Assembly: GCA_902792515.1 (NCBI GenBank)
Contig: CADAZX010000003.1
Location: 19,629 to 83,628 of the forward strand
Reading direction: 5' to 3'
Source: an uncultured Ruminococcus sp.
GTDB taxonomy: Bacteria; Bacillota; Clostridia; UBA1212
Length of the DNA stretch: 64,000 nt
Position numbers and translations under genes: made by a program. Under the pieces are notes generated by a model. The model searched no databases, was not told the origin of the DNA, and was given only the letters and a program-made list of their open reading frames with translations. Positions 7,930 to 16,583 of the stretch are shown here, piece by piece. Within the stretch, counting starts at the first letter, position 1, and each line of letters opens with the position of its first letter.

Positions 7930-9667
7930 TGTCGGATGCACCTGCCTTGTTCTGCGAAATATAGATGTCGCGGTAGATTTCGTTGGATTCCATCAGCTCG
8001 GCATGGCTGCCGACGGCGTCGATCCGGCCGTTGTCCATAACGACGATAAAGTCCGCGTCCTCGACGGAGGCGGTCCTCTGCGCGATAATGATCTTTGTCG
8101 TGGAGGGAATGTACTCGCGCATAGACTTGCGGATCATCGCGTCGGTGCGCGTGTCGACGGCGCTCGTGGAGTCGTCAAGAATGAGAACCTTCGGCTTTTT
8201 GAGGAGCGCGCGGGCGATGCAGAGGCGCTGCTTCTGGCCTCCAGAGACGTTCACGCCGCCCTGCTCTATATAAGTGTCGTAGCCCTCGGGACGCTGTGTG
8301 ACGAACTCGTCGGCGCGGGCGAGCTTCGCGGCTTCAACAATCTCCTCGTCTGTCGCGTCAGCATTGCCCCAACGGAGATTTTCCTTTATCGTGCCGGAAA
8401 ACAGAATGTTTTTCTGAAGTACGACAGCCACGCCGTCCCTCAGCGCCTTAAGGTCGTATTCTCTTACGTCCCTGCCGCCGACCTTGACGGAGCCCTCGCT
8501 GACGTCGTAAAGGCGCGAAATCAGCTGCACGAGCGTCGACTTGGACGAGCCCGTACTTCCTATGATACCCACAGTCGCCCCGGAGGGGATTTTCAGGTTG
8601 ATATCTTTCAGCGCGTCGACCTTTTCGTTGCCGGTGTATCTGAACGTGACGTGGTCGAACTCGACCGAACCGTCCGCGATCTCGGTAACACCGTTTTCGG
8701 GCGACGTGATCGTCGGCACCTCGTCAAGCACCTCGGTAACGCGCCTGCACGACTCAAGCGAAAGCGTCAGCATGACGAAAATCATCGAGATCATCATCAG
8801 GCTGTTCAAGATCATGAAGCTGTACGTGAGAAGCGCGGAGAGCTGCGGCACCTTGAGCGCCGAGCCGGTCGACGAGACGACGAGGTACGAACCGAACGTC
8901 ATCACGAAAACCATGTTGATATGGAGGCAGACCTGCATCAGCGGGTTGTTGAACGCCAGAATGCGCTCCGCCTTCGTGAAATCCTTGCGCACGTCGTCGG
9001 ACGCCTTGTCGAATTTTTGCTTCTCGTAGTCCTCGCGCACGAACGATTTAACGACTCTTATCGCCTTCACGTTTTCCTGCACCGACTCGTTGAGCGCGTC
9101 GTACTTTTTGAAGACCTTCCTGAACACAGGCATCGCCTTCATAATGACAAGGCCGAGCCCGACGCCGAGGAACGGTATCAACGCCACGAAGATCCACGCC
9201 ATCTTGCCGCCCATTATGAACGCCATCGAAAAGGCGAAAACGAGCATAAACGGCGACCTCACCGCGACCCTGATGATCATGCCGAACGCCATCGTCACAA
9301 ACGAAACGTCCGTGGTCAATCTGGTAACGAGCGACGAAGTCGAAAATCTGTCGATATTCTCAAACGAAAAGCTCTGAATGCGCGCAAAAATGTCGCGGCG
9401 CAGGTTCTTCGCGAATCCCGCAACCGCCACCGAACAAGTCTTTCCCGCCACGGCCCCCGCCGCGAGCGACACGACCGCCATCGCGATCAGAATGAGCCCG
9501 TAGCGCACAATGACGTCAAGCGTACACCCGTTTTCGATCTCTGTGACAAGATCCGCGGTCACAAAAGGAATGATGCACTCAAGCACCACCTCAACCGCGA
9601 TCGCGGCAGGCGTGAGAAACGCGGGCAGTCTGTACCCCTTCAGGCTTTTAAGCAGTTTCTTAAACAT
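7922..9667 (-). CDS. ABC exporter half-transporter with a degenerate ATPase site
   Basis: First gene of the exporter pair, 581 residues, with a six-helix membrane domain and a C-terminal nucleotide-binding domain. Walker A is GSTGSSKST, signature VSGGQKQRL, and Walker B LILDDSTSAVD with Asp where the catalytic Glu should be. In heterodimeric exporters (TM287/288, BmrC/BmrD type) one subunit carries such a degenerate site, so this gene and its neighbour make one asymmetric transporter. The chosen ATG at 9667 follows GGAG by 5 bases and gives MFKKLLKSLKGY, a usual start; longer readings run upstream into non-coding sequence. Confidence 0.9.
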   Translation of the reverse strand: MFKKLLKSLKGYRLPAFLTPAAIAVEVVLECIIPFVTADLVTEIENGCTLDVIVRYGLILIAMAVVSLAAGAVAGKTCSVAVAGFAKNLRRDIFARIQSFSFENIDRFSTSSLVTRLTTDVSFVTMAFGMIIRVAVRSPFMLVFAFSMAFIMGGKMAWIFVALIPFLGVGLGLVIMKAMPVFRKVFKKYDALNESVQENVKAIRVVKSFVREDYEKQKFDKASDDVRKDFTKAERILAFNNPLMQVCLHINMVFVMTFGSYLVVSSTGSALKVPQLSALLTYSFMILNSLMMISMIFVMLTLSLESCRRVTEVLDEVPTITSPENGVTEIADGSVEFDHVTFRYTGNEKVDALKDINLKIPSGATVGIIGSTGSSKSTLVQLISRLYDVSEGSVKVGGRDVREYDLKALRDGVAVVLQKNILFSGTIKENLRWGNADATDEEIVEAAKLARADEFVTQRPEGYDTYIEQGGVNVSGGQKQRLCIARALLKKPKVLILDDSTSAVDTRTDAMIRKSMREYIPSTTKIIIAQRTASVEDADFIVVMDNGRIDAVGSHAELMESNEIYRDIYISQNKAGASDNE

Positions 9668-9863
9668 AAAACTCCGTCCCTTAAGAAGCGCGTAGGCGCT
9701 CCGGTAAGGTATCATGAATGGTTTCATGCGCCGCATAAAGAATGAAAGGAACGCTTCCCGCGCCCCCGCCTCTCCCGGCGGCACATACACTTTCATTATA
9801 CAACTATTTCGCCGTCGCCGCAACGGAAAAACGCCCCGCCGCGGGGCAAAAAGGCGTAAAAAA

Positions 9864-9924
9864 GGCGCCGTCCCTTTATTTTAGCTTTTGGCCTTTCGGC
9901 CTCGGCAATTTCCGGGACGGCGCC
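9864..9924 (-). terminator. Terminator after the CotH-like gene
   Basis: Eleven-base arms GGCGCCGTCCC (9864-9874) and GGGACGGCGCC (9914-9924). On the minus strand the hairpin is followed by TTTTTT, 25 bases past the stop of the 9949-11820 gene. Confidence 0.8.
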
Positions 9925-9948
9925 GCATTATTACTAATTTGAGTTTGC

Positions 9949-11820
9949 TCAATTCTCAAAAAAAGCCATCAGAGTATTGACCTGCTTCATAAAGAACCCG
10001 TTTTCGCCGCTGCGTCCCCTCGCCCACGTGAGAAGCGAGTCGTCCTCGCCGAGGGCCGCTTTCCGCCAAGTGTCGTAGTCGGTCGTCATGTCGAACCTGT
10101 AGTTCCCGAAATACTGCTTCTGGATGTAGAAGCGCATCTCGTTTTCGATTTTCGCAGCCGAGTCGGTTACCAGCTTTTCTAGCGCTTCGACAGGCCAGAT
10201 CTCGGTGGCAAGCTTTTTGCAGTAGTCCTTAAATCCGTTTCGGAATTCCCTGTTGGAGATGAGGAACGAGAAGAGACCCGCGAGGTGGAGCGTGTCGGGA
10301 TAGCTGTTCTCGAGGATACTCGGCCAGCCCTCGTCGTAGCCGTAGAAAAAGTAGCTCGCGAGCATAAGGCGGAAGTTTTCGGAGTCGGCCTTCGTGTAGA
10401 GCTCGATCGGGTAGCCCTCCTGCGTGCCGCAGGTGTAGCGGCCCATTCCGAGATCCATATCCTTGAAAACAAAGTGCCAGCGGCCGTCGAGGTCGCCGGT
10501 TCCGCCCTCGCCGCAGTAGCGCCACACCTTGATGTTGTTGTGCGGCCAGTCGGTGTTGCAGAGGAAAAGGTTTACCGCGCAGTACTTCATGAAGCCCTCG
10601 ACGTCGATCGCCGCGCGGACTTCGTCGTAGGTGAGCTTTCCGTCCTTAACGTCGCGGAGGAGCTGCTCGAAGCGCTCAAGCTCGCCCTCGGGGCCGTCGT
10701 CGAGCACGTAGTAGAACCACGTTCCGTCGTAGCGGTCGCCGCGCGAGGTGTCGAGCTCGGACGAGATCACGCAGATATTCGCCTTGTCTTCGCTCGAAAT
10801 GCGGTAGATGTTGCGAATCGCGTTGTCGTTTTCGTGCTCGCGCATATTCATCAGACCGTAGTACTCTCCGTTCAGGAACACCACGACAGGCTTGTAGTTC
10901 ATATTCATCAGCTCGGGAGCCGCCTTGCCCGCGATAACGTTCGCGATTCCGTCGCGCATGAACGTCGCGCGGCCGGCCTCTGTGGGTGTCAGCAGCGAGT
11001 CGTTGCCGCCGTTCCTGAGAATAAAGCTGTCGAACGCGTCGAGAACGGTTCCGTCCGCCCTCTTACGCTCCTCGCCGAAAAGCGCGTACTTGAATTTGCC
11101 CGCGCCGTCATACCTGTCAGTGCCGAAGTCCTCCGAATCCCTTGCGATCAGCTTCAGCGAACGCTGCGAAAGGCCGCGCGAACTGCCTCCGAAAAGCCTG
11201 ATGCCGGCGTCCTGCGAAAGAACGAGTTCACCGTTTTCGTCGTAGTACTGGACGTTGCAGGGACGTTCCCAGTCTCTGCCTTTCCCCCAGCTGTTGGCGA
11301 AAATACCGGTAGCGCCGTCGTTTAAATTCTTCGGGTCGGTCGTCAGAACGACGACGGGAAGATCAAACCTGCCCTGCTTTTCGACCTGGAAAAACGTGGC
11401 GGTCGAAATTCTGCCCACGGGAACGCCGCGCTTGTCAAAATACTGCGCCCTGATGACGGTCGTGTTGACGTTGGAGCCGATGCCCGTGAACTTCGTGCGG
11501 ATTGCTTTTTTCGGGAGCGAGATCTCGCCTCCGCCGTACTGCTGGCTCGAAACGTCCGGTTCGGAACCGTCGTACGTTATGCGGATCTTGTAGCCGGCGT
11601 TCTTGACCGCCCTCGGGTAGCTGATCCTGACGGTCATCTTGCCTATGTAAAAGCCGCCCGGCGTCGAAAACTCGGGCTTCAGTTTCGAAACGTCCGCGAG
11701 AAGTTCCGCGCCGTCGTTTTCGTTTTCTTCCTCCCCTTCGCGTTTGCACGAAGCGCAGAAAAGAGTTCCCAATACCGCAATTGCAAGTACCAGCGCGATT
11801 ACCGTCCTGAATTCTTTCAT
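9949..11820 (-). CDS. CotH kinase-family lipoprotein
   Basis: Secreted lipoprotein of 623 residues. A signal peptide ends with CASC (Cys25 lipidated), followed by an acidic linker. A chitobiase C-terminal-like beta domain (about residues 50-150, ITYDGSEP) leads into a CotH-type kinase-like domain: RLFGGSSRG, KLIARDSE, FLNGEYYGLMNMRE, LCNTDWPHNNIKVWR and WHFVFKDMDLGMG. CotH proteins of spores and fungi are atypical protein kinases or surface proteins; here the lipid anchor puts it outside the membrane, so a wall or cellulosome-like role is also possible. GGGAGG precedes the ATG. Single gene with its own promoter and terminator. Confidence 0.82.
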   Translation of the reverse strand: MKEFRTVIALVLAIAVLGTLFCASCKREGEEENENDGAELLADVSKLKPEFSTPGGFYIGKMTVRISYPRAVKNAGYKIRITYDGSEPDVSSQQYGGGEISLPKKAIRTKFTGIGSNVNTTVIRAQYFDKRGVPVGRISTATFFQVEKQGRFDLPVVVLTTDPKNLNDGATGIFANSWGKGRDWERPCNVQYYDENGELVLSQDAGIRLFGGSSRGLSQRSLKLIARDSEDFGTDRYDGAGKFKYALFGEERKRADGTVLDAFDSFILRNGGNDSLLTPTEAGRATFMRDGIANVIAGKAAPELMNMNYKPVVVFLNGEYYGLMNMREHENDNAIRNIYRISSEDKANICVISSELDTSRGDRYDGTWFYYVLDDGPEGELERFEQLLRDVKDGKLTYDEVRAAIDVEGFMKYCAVNLFLCNTDWPHNNIKVWRYCGEGGTGDLDGRWHFVFKDMDLGMGRYTCGTQEGYPIELYTKADSENFRLMLASYFFYGYDEGWPSILENSYPDTLHLAGLFSFLISNREFRNGFKDYCKKLATEIWPVEALEKLVTDSAAKIENEMRFYIQKQYFGNYRFDMTTDYDTWRKAALGEDDSLLTWARGRSGENGFFMKQVNTLMAFFEN

Positions 11821-11925
11821 AAGATCCTCCCGAATGTCTCGAGTTGTCGCGAGCGTTTTTTCTCCGGCACGCCTCAGTCTCCCGGTCAGCCGCGAAAATA
11901 CCGTTTCCGCCGGGAACCTCTTTTT

Positions 11926-11931
11926 ATTATA
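11926..11931 (-). promoter_or_regulatory. -10 element for the CotH-like gene
   Basis: TATAAT on the minus strand preceded by GTGG (extended form AAAAGTGGTATAAT). The -35 region is poor. The same AAA-tGTGGTATAAT context occurs before two other surface or secretion-related genes (13127 and 21841). Confidence 0.5.
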
Positions 11932-11994
11932 CCACTTTTCCGGCGAAAATAAACGATGTTAGTTAAGCCAAAACGTCCTCTTTGCGAAAATAAA

Positions 11995-12041
11995 GCCGGC
12001 AGCGCCCCCGTTTTTAAAACAGTGGTCACGACGCTGCCGGC
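11995..12041. terminator. Terminator after the anchored surface protein gene
   Basis: Ten-base arms GCCGGCAGCG (11995-12004) and CGCTGCCGGC (12032-12041), with T-rich sequence on both sides, 47 bases beyond the stop of the 12088-13041 gene. Confidence 0.75.
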
Positions 12042-12087
12042 CTTTTCATTTTATAGCTTGTCCAAGCCGTTTAATCCGGTTTAATAA

Positions 12088-13041
12088 TCAGTGCTTCTTC
12101 ATGAACACCGCAGCCGCGGCAAGCATGAGAGGAATGACGCACATTCCAGCCGCGAAGCCGCCGCATCCCTTCTTTTTCCCGGGAGCGGGCGTCGGATCGA
12201 CCTTCGGCACCTCTGTAGGCTCTGCCGCGGGTTCGATCTCGGGCTCTTCCGTAGCTTCAGCCGTAGACTCTTCGGCAGCCTGTGTCGGCGTGGGCTCCTC
12301 GGTCGGCACCTCTGTGGGCTTCTCGGGGTGGTTGTCTACGAGCATGGGCTCCAGATTGTGATTGTCACTGGCGGGTTCCTCGAGCTCGAGAACGGTGAGC
12401 ACGCAGTAAGGCACGGTCATGTCTTTGCCGTCGAAAGCCTCAGCCTCTTCTTTGGTCTCGAAAAACGCGATCCAGGCGATGTCGATTTCCGAATCCTCGA
12501 GAACGATGTTGTCGTCGAGTTCATTCTGTGCCGCCTCGGCGTCTCTCAGAGACTCCATCGGGTCGAAACGGATCGTAGTCGTGCTCGTGTATGAGCTTGA
12601 ATTCCATTTTGAAACGAGTTCGGTTCCTTCTCTTACCGAAGTCATGTCGACGATCACCGTCTCCCATTTTTCGGTGTGATTCCATACGATCGGCACGAAC
12701 GGCTCGGCAGCCGGCGAAATGTAGAACTGTCCGGTAAGCGGGTTGCCGTTGTTGTCCTCTTTGGTCACCGTTCTGTATCTGATGGCAGCCCAGGTAACCG
12801 TGTCGGGGTCGATCTCGTCGTTTTTGCCGTCCTTACTGAACGCGAACGTCGCGTACGGGTCGTTTCCGAGCGCGAAAAACGAAACGTACTCAAGTTCCTC
12901 CCCGGTCTGTTCGCCTCCCTCGTCAGACTCTCCTACAGGGGCGTCGTCGGCGGGTTCGCCGGCAGGCTCGTCAGCGAACGCGGCGAAAACGCAGAGGCTC
13001 GCAACCATAACCGCAAGTAATATGCTCAATAATTTTTTCAT
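12088..13041 (-). CDS. Secreted protein anchored by a C-terminal membrane helix
   Basis: 317 residues. An N-terminal signal peptide likely cleaves after AFA, followed by an acidic Pro-rich spacer and one beta-rich domain of about 180 residues (WAAIRYRT, WETVIVDMTS). A Thr/Glu/Pro/Ala stalk (about residues 235-285) leads to a C-terminal KKKGCGGF, hydrophobic helix and KKH tail. The domain pattern (WETV-VDM) is common in carbohydrate-associated proteins of gut Clostridia, but I do not recognise the family. Topology says the domain is displayed on the outer face. No catalytic motif is seen. Confidence 0.7.
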   Translation of the reverse strand: MKKLLSILLAVMVASLCVFAAFADEPAGEPADDAPVGESDEGGEQTGEELEYVSFFALGNDPYATFAFSKDGKNDEIDPDTVTWAAIRYRTVTKEDNNGNPLTGQFYISPAAEPFVPIVWNHTEKWETVIVDMTSVREGTELVSKWNSSSYTSTTTIRFDPMESLRDAEAAQNELDDNIVLEDSEIDIAWIAFFETKEEAEAFDGKDMTVPYCVLTVLELEEPASDNHNLEPMLVDNHPEKPTEVPTEEPTPTQAAEESTAEATEEPEIEPAAEPTEVPKVDPTPAPGKKKGCGGFAAGMCVIPLMLAAAAVFMKKH

Positions 13042-13126
13042 AACAACCTCCGTTTTTACGATTGAATCGTTAATGTAATCAAATTGCCGTGCTTTTCTGT
13101 TTCAAGCGCATTCTTTTCCTGGCAGT

Positions 13127-13155
13127 ATAATACCACTTTTCTGAAGGCGTTACAA
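13127..13155 (-). promoter_or_regulatory. Promoter for the anchored surface protein
   Basis: TTGTAA (13150-13155) and TATTAT (13127-13132) on the minus strand with a 17-base spacer, about 85 bases before the ATG at 13041. The rest of the 13042-13417 gap holds short CGCGATT/TTTTTGAG repeats and the divergent parA promoter. Confidence 0.65.
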
Positions 13156-13326
13156 GTTTTTTGACGCATTCTTGATAAAATCGAATGGATTTGAAATGTT
13201 TTGAACCGTTTTTGAAAGCTTCCGGGCGTCTTTCCTGCTTTTCCCGCGATTTCCGGATAATCGCGCGATTTTCGGATTTTTGAGGCATTTTTGAGCGTTT
13301 TTGAGTGGGGGAGGCGGTCGCGGCGC

Positions 13327-13355
13327 TTGTAAACGTCGCGCGCGTGTTGTATAAT
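13327..13355 (+). promoter_or_regulatory. Promoter for the parA-parB-like operon
   Basis: TTGTAA at 13327-13332 and TATAAT at 13350-13355 with a 17-base spacer. The -35 hexamer and spacer match the divergent promoter at 13127-13155. Confidence 0.75.
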
Positions 13356-13417
13356 CCACTTAAGACAATTGCCGGCGCGTCGGCTGCCGGCGGCTTCCGA
13401 AAGGAGTTCACACCGAC

Positions 13418-14200
13418 ATGAAAACAACCGTCATCAGTTTCGCGAACAACAAGGGCGGGAGCGGTAAATCCACTACCTGTTCGAACGTCGGGTGCGCGCT
13501 CGGCGCATCAGGAAAAAAAGTCCTTCTAATCGACGGAGACATGCAGCTCAACCTGTCGCTCTCCTACTTCGACGAGGACCGCGTTTTCGAGCTAGCCTCC
13601 GGAGAAAAGAACATTTTCCGCGCCATGCAGGGCCGCGTCAAGCTCGAGGACTGCATCGTTCCCACTGCGTGCGAGAACGTCGACATCATCCCCTCCTCAA
13701 CGCTTATGAGCGGGATCGAGTTCGAGCTTTTCCCGAAAATGCAGCGTGAGTTCCTGCTCAGGAAAGCGCTCGCGCCGGTAATAAAGGCAGGCAGGTACGA
13801 CTACATTCTCGTCGACGCGCCGCCAACGCTCGGAACGTGGGTCATCAACATTCTCGCCGCCTCCGACAAGGTCATCATTCCCGTCGAAGCGTCGCCGTGG
13901 GGGCTTTTCGGCCTCGCCAACATGTTCGAATTCGTCGAGGAGATACGCGGGATCGCCCCCGGGCTCGAGATTCTGGGCATCACCGTCACGAAGGTCTCGG
14001 AGCGCAAAAACTATTTCAAACAGACAATGCAGACGCTCGCGGAATCGGGCACGTACGTGTTCCCGACGTACGTCCGCGTCGACGTAAACATAGAAAAGGC
14101 GCAGGACGTCAGCCTTCCGGTCACCGTTTTCAACCCGAAGAGCAGGAGCGCCCAGGAATTCACACAGCTTGCAAAGGAGATTGATGCCAGATGTCGATAG
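13418..14200 (+). CDS. ParA/Soj-type ATPase
   Basis: Deviant-Walker ATPase of 260 residues: KGGSGKST near residues 12-19 with both lysines, VLLIDGDMQ, and YILVDAPPTLG. Family members form ATP dimers that move DNA or protein cargo on the nucleoid. AAAGGAG lies 13 bases before the ATG. The next gene, a ParB-box protein, overlaps by 10 bases, so this is a partition-like pair. No replication gene, parS-like palindrome or rnpA/gidB neighbours are seen, so this is probably not the main chromosomal soj locus; a captured mobile-element partition module or an orphan positioning system are alternatives. Confidence 0.88.
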   Translation: MKTTVISFANNKGGSGKSTTCSNVGCALGASGKKVLLIDGDMQLNLSLSYFDEDRVFELASGEKNIFRAMQGRVKLEDCIVPTACENVDIIPSSTLMSGIEFELFPKMQREFLLRKALAPVIKAGRYDYILVDAPPTLGTWVINILAASDKVIIPVEASPWGLFGLANMFEFVEEIRGIAPGLEILGITVTKVSERKNYFKQTMQTLAESGTYVFPTYVRVDVNIEKAQDVSLPVTVFNPKSRSAQEFTQLAKEIDARCR

Positions 14201-14814
14201 GAAAAAACAGTATTAACCGCGCCGGAAACGCCGCGTCACGCGCAACCGGCGAGCAGGCGAAAAGATTATTCAGCGAAGACAATTCCGCGGAAGCCGCGCA
14301 GGCAGCGTCCTCTGCCGTTCTTGAATCCGTGACGGCGCCCGACTCGTCCTCGACGCTCGAGTACGTTCCGGTCACGGACATCCTCCCCTCCTTCGACGAG
14401 GAGATGATCACATGCGCCGCGACCTTCAACGACGTCATGAAGTCGGTCTCGGAGTACGGGATTCTGATTCCGATGCTCCTCCGCAAGGTCGAGATTAAGG
14501 GCGAGACCGTTTTCCGCGTGCTCACCGGCCACAAGCGCCTCTACGCAGCCAAGAAGCTCGGCATCGAGACGGTTCCGGCCTTAGTCATAGTCTGCGACGA
14601 CAGGCGGGCGGCCGACATCTGCCGCGAGGTTTGCGCGTACGACAGCAAGAGCAAGCGCCTTGACACCGAAAATCTCTCGAACAGCGCGTCGATCGCCGCG
14701 TCCCTGCTGACCTCCGGAATCCCCTCCTTCGACACTTCCGAAGGCTCTTCCGGAAAGCTCGGCGAGGACAAACCGCTCTCCGTGAACGACGAGATGCCGA
14801 CGTTCCTGCTTTGA
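14191..14814 (+). CDS. ParB/sulfiredoxin-fold domain protein lacking the DNA-binding half
   Basis: 207 residues. The ParB N-terminal fold is clear: VTDILPSFDEE, EYGILIPMLLRK, LTGHKRLYAAKKLG (the G-x-R-R-x-x-A box as GHKR) and VPALVI. True ParB/Noc proteins continue with a helix-turn-helix and dimer domain to about 280 residues; here only about 60 Ser-rich residues follow with no HTH. The ATG overlaps parA by 10 bases and has AAGGAG 11 bases upstream. It may be an adaptor linking the ATPase to a cargo other than parS (inference). Confidence 0.8.
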   Translation: MSIGKNSINRAGNAASRATGEQAKRLFSEDNSAEAAQAASSAVLESVTAPDSSSTLEYVPVTDILPSFDEEMITCAATFNDVMKSVSEYGILIPMLLRKVEIKGETVFRVLTGHKRLYAAKKLGIETVPALVIVCDDRRAADICREVCAYDSKSKRLDTENLSNSASIAASLLTSGIPSFDTSEGSSGKLGEDKPLSVNDEMPTFLL

Positions 14815-14830
14815 TTTTTCGTGAGGCGCG

Positions 14831-14877
14831 GCGCCCTGATCTTTGCGGCGCCGCGCCCTGATCTTTGCGGCGCCGCG
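14831..14877 (+). terminator. Duplicated hairpin after the parB-like gene
   Basis: A 22-base unit beginning GCGCCCTGATCTTTGC occurs twice with no change (14831-14852 and 14853-14874). Each unit folds as GGCGCC-CTGATCTTTGC-GGCGCC, giving one or two GC-rich hairpins. Only a short T stretch follows. Confidence 0.65.
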
Positions 14878-14910
14878 CTTTCGCGAATTCACCGCCCCGG
14901 AGGATAAAAA

Positions 14911-16242
14911 ATGAAACTAACCCTTAACTCAACGGAAAACTTTCTCGATTTTCTGAAAGAAACTCCGACCACCTACCACGTCCTGAGCTGCCTCGAAGAC
15001 GCTCTTAAAGAGGCCGGCGGCACGGAGACAACTCTCACCGGCATAAAAGACGCCGAACGCGGACGGCTTTACTACATTCCGTTCGCGGACGGCTGCATCG
15101 CCGCGTTCTACGCCGGAAAAGGCTTCGCCGAAAACCGCAAGGACGTCCTTAGGATCGCGGCGGCCCACGTCGACTACCCGGTTCTCAAAATCAAAACGAC
15201 ATCGCTGAGAACGGGCGCCAACGCCCTGCGCCTCTGCGTCGAATCGTACGGCGGCCTCATCAGGCACACGTGGGTCGACAGACCGCTCAAGCTCTGCGGC
15301 CGCGTTTTCTACCGCACGCGCTACGGAAGAGAGTTCATCGACATCCGTGATCTCGGCCCGCGCTTCGTGATTCCCGACGTCGCCATCCATATGAACCCCG
15401 GCGTCAACGACGGCGCAAGGTACAGCGTCCAGAACCAGCTTCTCCCGGTCTTCGGTCTCGACTCCGAAAACGGCACCGGCAAATTCGCCCTTCTTTTAGC
15501 AGAAAAAATCAACTCGTGCAAAGGTTTCGCCGGCGATGATTGCGTCACGCCGGACGACATTCTGAGCATCGACCTCTCCGCGGTAATCGCCGAAGATCCT
15601 ACCGTTTGCGGTGCGGACGGCGAGTTCATTTCCGCGCAGGGGCTTGACGACAGAGGAATGGTCCATGCGATATTCGCGGGCTTTTTAACGTACGTTGCCG
15701 AGTCCGGCTTCGCTTCGTCAGGAGACGTCAGGGTCGCGTTCGCGTTCAACCACGAGGAGTGCGGCTCGCAGAGCTACGGCGGTGCCAAAACCGCGTTCGC
15801 GGAGGAGACGGTAAAGGAGCTCTGCAAACGTTTTACGGACAGGCATCCTCTCGACGTGTGCGCGGACAGCATGCTTATTTCCGCGGATATGGGCCACGCG
15901 ACCCACCCGTCCTACCCCGAGCTGAGCGACCCGACCTCGCCTGTGGTCCTGGGCGGCGGAATCGTTCTCAAGACTTCCTGGAACCAGTCGTACTCGACGA
16001 CACCCGAGGCGATGGCGTTTTTCGCGGACCTCTGCACAAGGAACGGTATCGCCTTCCAACGCTTCACGAACAACAGCGACGTGCGCGGCGGCGGCACTAT
16101 CGGCCCGATCCTCTCGGCAGCCCTCGGCATCAAAACCGTCGACGTCGGGAACCCGCTCCTCTCGATGCACGCCTCCCGCGAGTTCGAGACGGTGGCCGAC
16201 CAGCACACCGCCGGCAACCTGTTCAGAGCGTTTTACGAATAA
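14911..16242 (+). CDS. M18 family aminopeptidase
   Basis: Cytoplasmic dinuclear zinc aminopeptidase of 443 residues, the usual M18 length, expected to release N-terminal acidic residues as a large oligomer. Seen: AAHVDYPVLK (first zinc ligand His-x-Asp), the dimer-domain tract, QGLDDRGMV (bridging Asp), NHEECGS (catalytic Glu pair), SADMGHATHP, and the closing MHASREFETVADQ with the last His ligand. GGAGG sits 7 bases before the ATG. It stands alone between hairpins. Confidence 0.92.
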   Translation: MKLTLNSTENFLDFLKETPTTYHVLSCLEDALKEAGGTETTLTGIKDAERGRLYYIPFADGCIAAFYAGKGFAENRKDVLRIAAAHVDYPVLKIKTTSLRTGANALRLCVESYGGLIRHTWVDRPLKLCGRVFYRTRYGREFIDIRDLGPRFVIPDVAIHMNPGVNDGARYSVQNQLLPVFGLDSENGTGKFALLLAEKINSCKGFAGDDCVTPDDILSIDLSAVIAEDPTVCGADGEFISAQGLDDRGMVHAIFAGFLTYVAESGFASSGDVRVAFAFNHEECGSQSYGGAKTAFAEETVKELCKRFTDRHPLDVCADSMLISADMGHATHPSYPELSDPTSPVVLGGGIVLKTSWNQSYSTTPEAMAFFADLCTRNGIAFQRFTNNSDVRGGGTIGPILSAALGIKTVDVGNPLLSMHASREFETVADQHTAGNLFRAFYE

Positions 16243-16266
16243 AAGTTTGACTTATAGCCATATGAT

Positions 16267-16302
16267 TGCGAAAAAAGCTGCCCGCAGGCAGCTTTTTTCG
16301 CA
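16267..16302 (+). terminator. Terminator after the M18 gene
   Basis: A perfect 16-bp inverted repeat (16267-16282 and 16287-16302) with loop CGCA and a run of six T on the right arm, 25 bases after the stop. Confidence 0.9.
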
Positions 16303-16315
16303 TTGTTTAAACGTT

Positions 16316-16362
16316 GCCGCCGCCCCCAAAAGTCAATCGCGGGCGGCGGCGCTTTTTATTTT
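16316..16362 (+). terminator. Second terminator-like hairpin
   Basis: Arms GCCGCCGCCC (16316-16325) and GGGCGGCGGC (16341-16350) followed by CTTTTTATTTTTTT. It lies between the first terminator and the locus 2 mosaic repeat. Confidence 0.75.
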
Positions 16363-16381
16363 TTTAGTGTTTCGCGAAGTG

Positions 16382-16583
16382 CTGAGAAAATAGCTATTTT
16401 TGCGTGCGCGACCCAGAAGCTGTATGATTATACTGCGAGAGGGGAGCTCGCGCAAAGCAAGCGGCCAGCAATTGTCGCAAAACTCCTTATTTCGGCAATC
16501 CGTTAATTTAACGCTATACGATTGAATACGATCTCACGTTATTTGTAAGCAGCTGGTCGCTTGTGTAAAGAGCATTTTCTCAG
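16382..16583. repeat. Mosaic palindromic element, locus 2
   Basis: A 202-base element bounded by perfect inverted repeats CTGAGAAAAT (16382-16391) and ATTTTCTCAG (16574-16583), similarity continuing inward (GCGACC about 16408-16413, GGTCGC about 16555-16560). It contains module B: left stem half TTTTTGCGTGCGCGACC, hairpin GTAT-gatt-ATAC, conserved ACTGCGAGAGG, then CGCGCAAAGC. It lacks module A. The stop codon of the 16580-19273 gene lies inside the right terminal repeat. Confidence 0.8.

Noticed and set aside
6070-9745. Two long plus-strand frames opposite the ABC exporter genes
   Set aside because: Shadows caused by the GC-rich third codon positions of the exporter genes; the products are His/Asp/Arg-rich and lack motifs.
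13418-14814. Main chromosomal soj-spo0J locus near the origin
   Set aside because: No rnpA, yidC, jag, mnmE or gidB neighbours, and the ParB-like protein lacks its HTH.
16382-16583. Insertion sequence with transposase
   Set aside because: Terminal inverted repeats exist, but the interior is 202 bases of stem-loops without coding capacity, and no transposase is found in the window.
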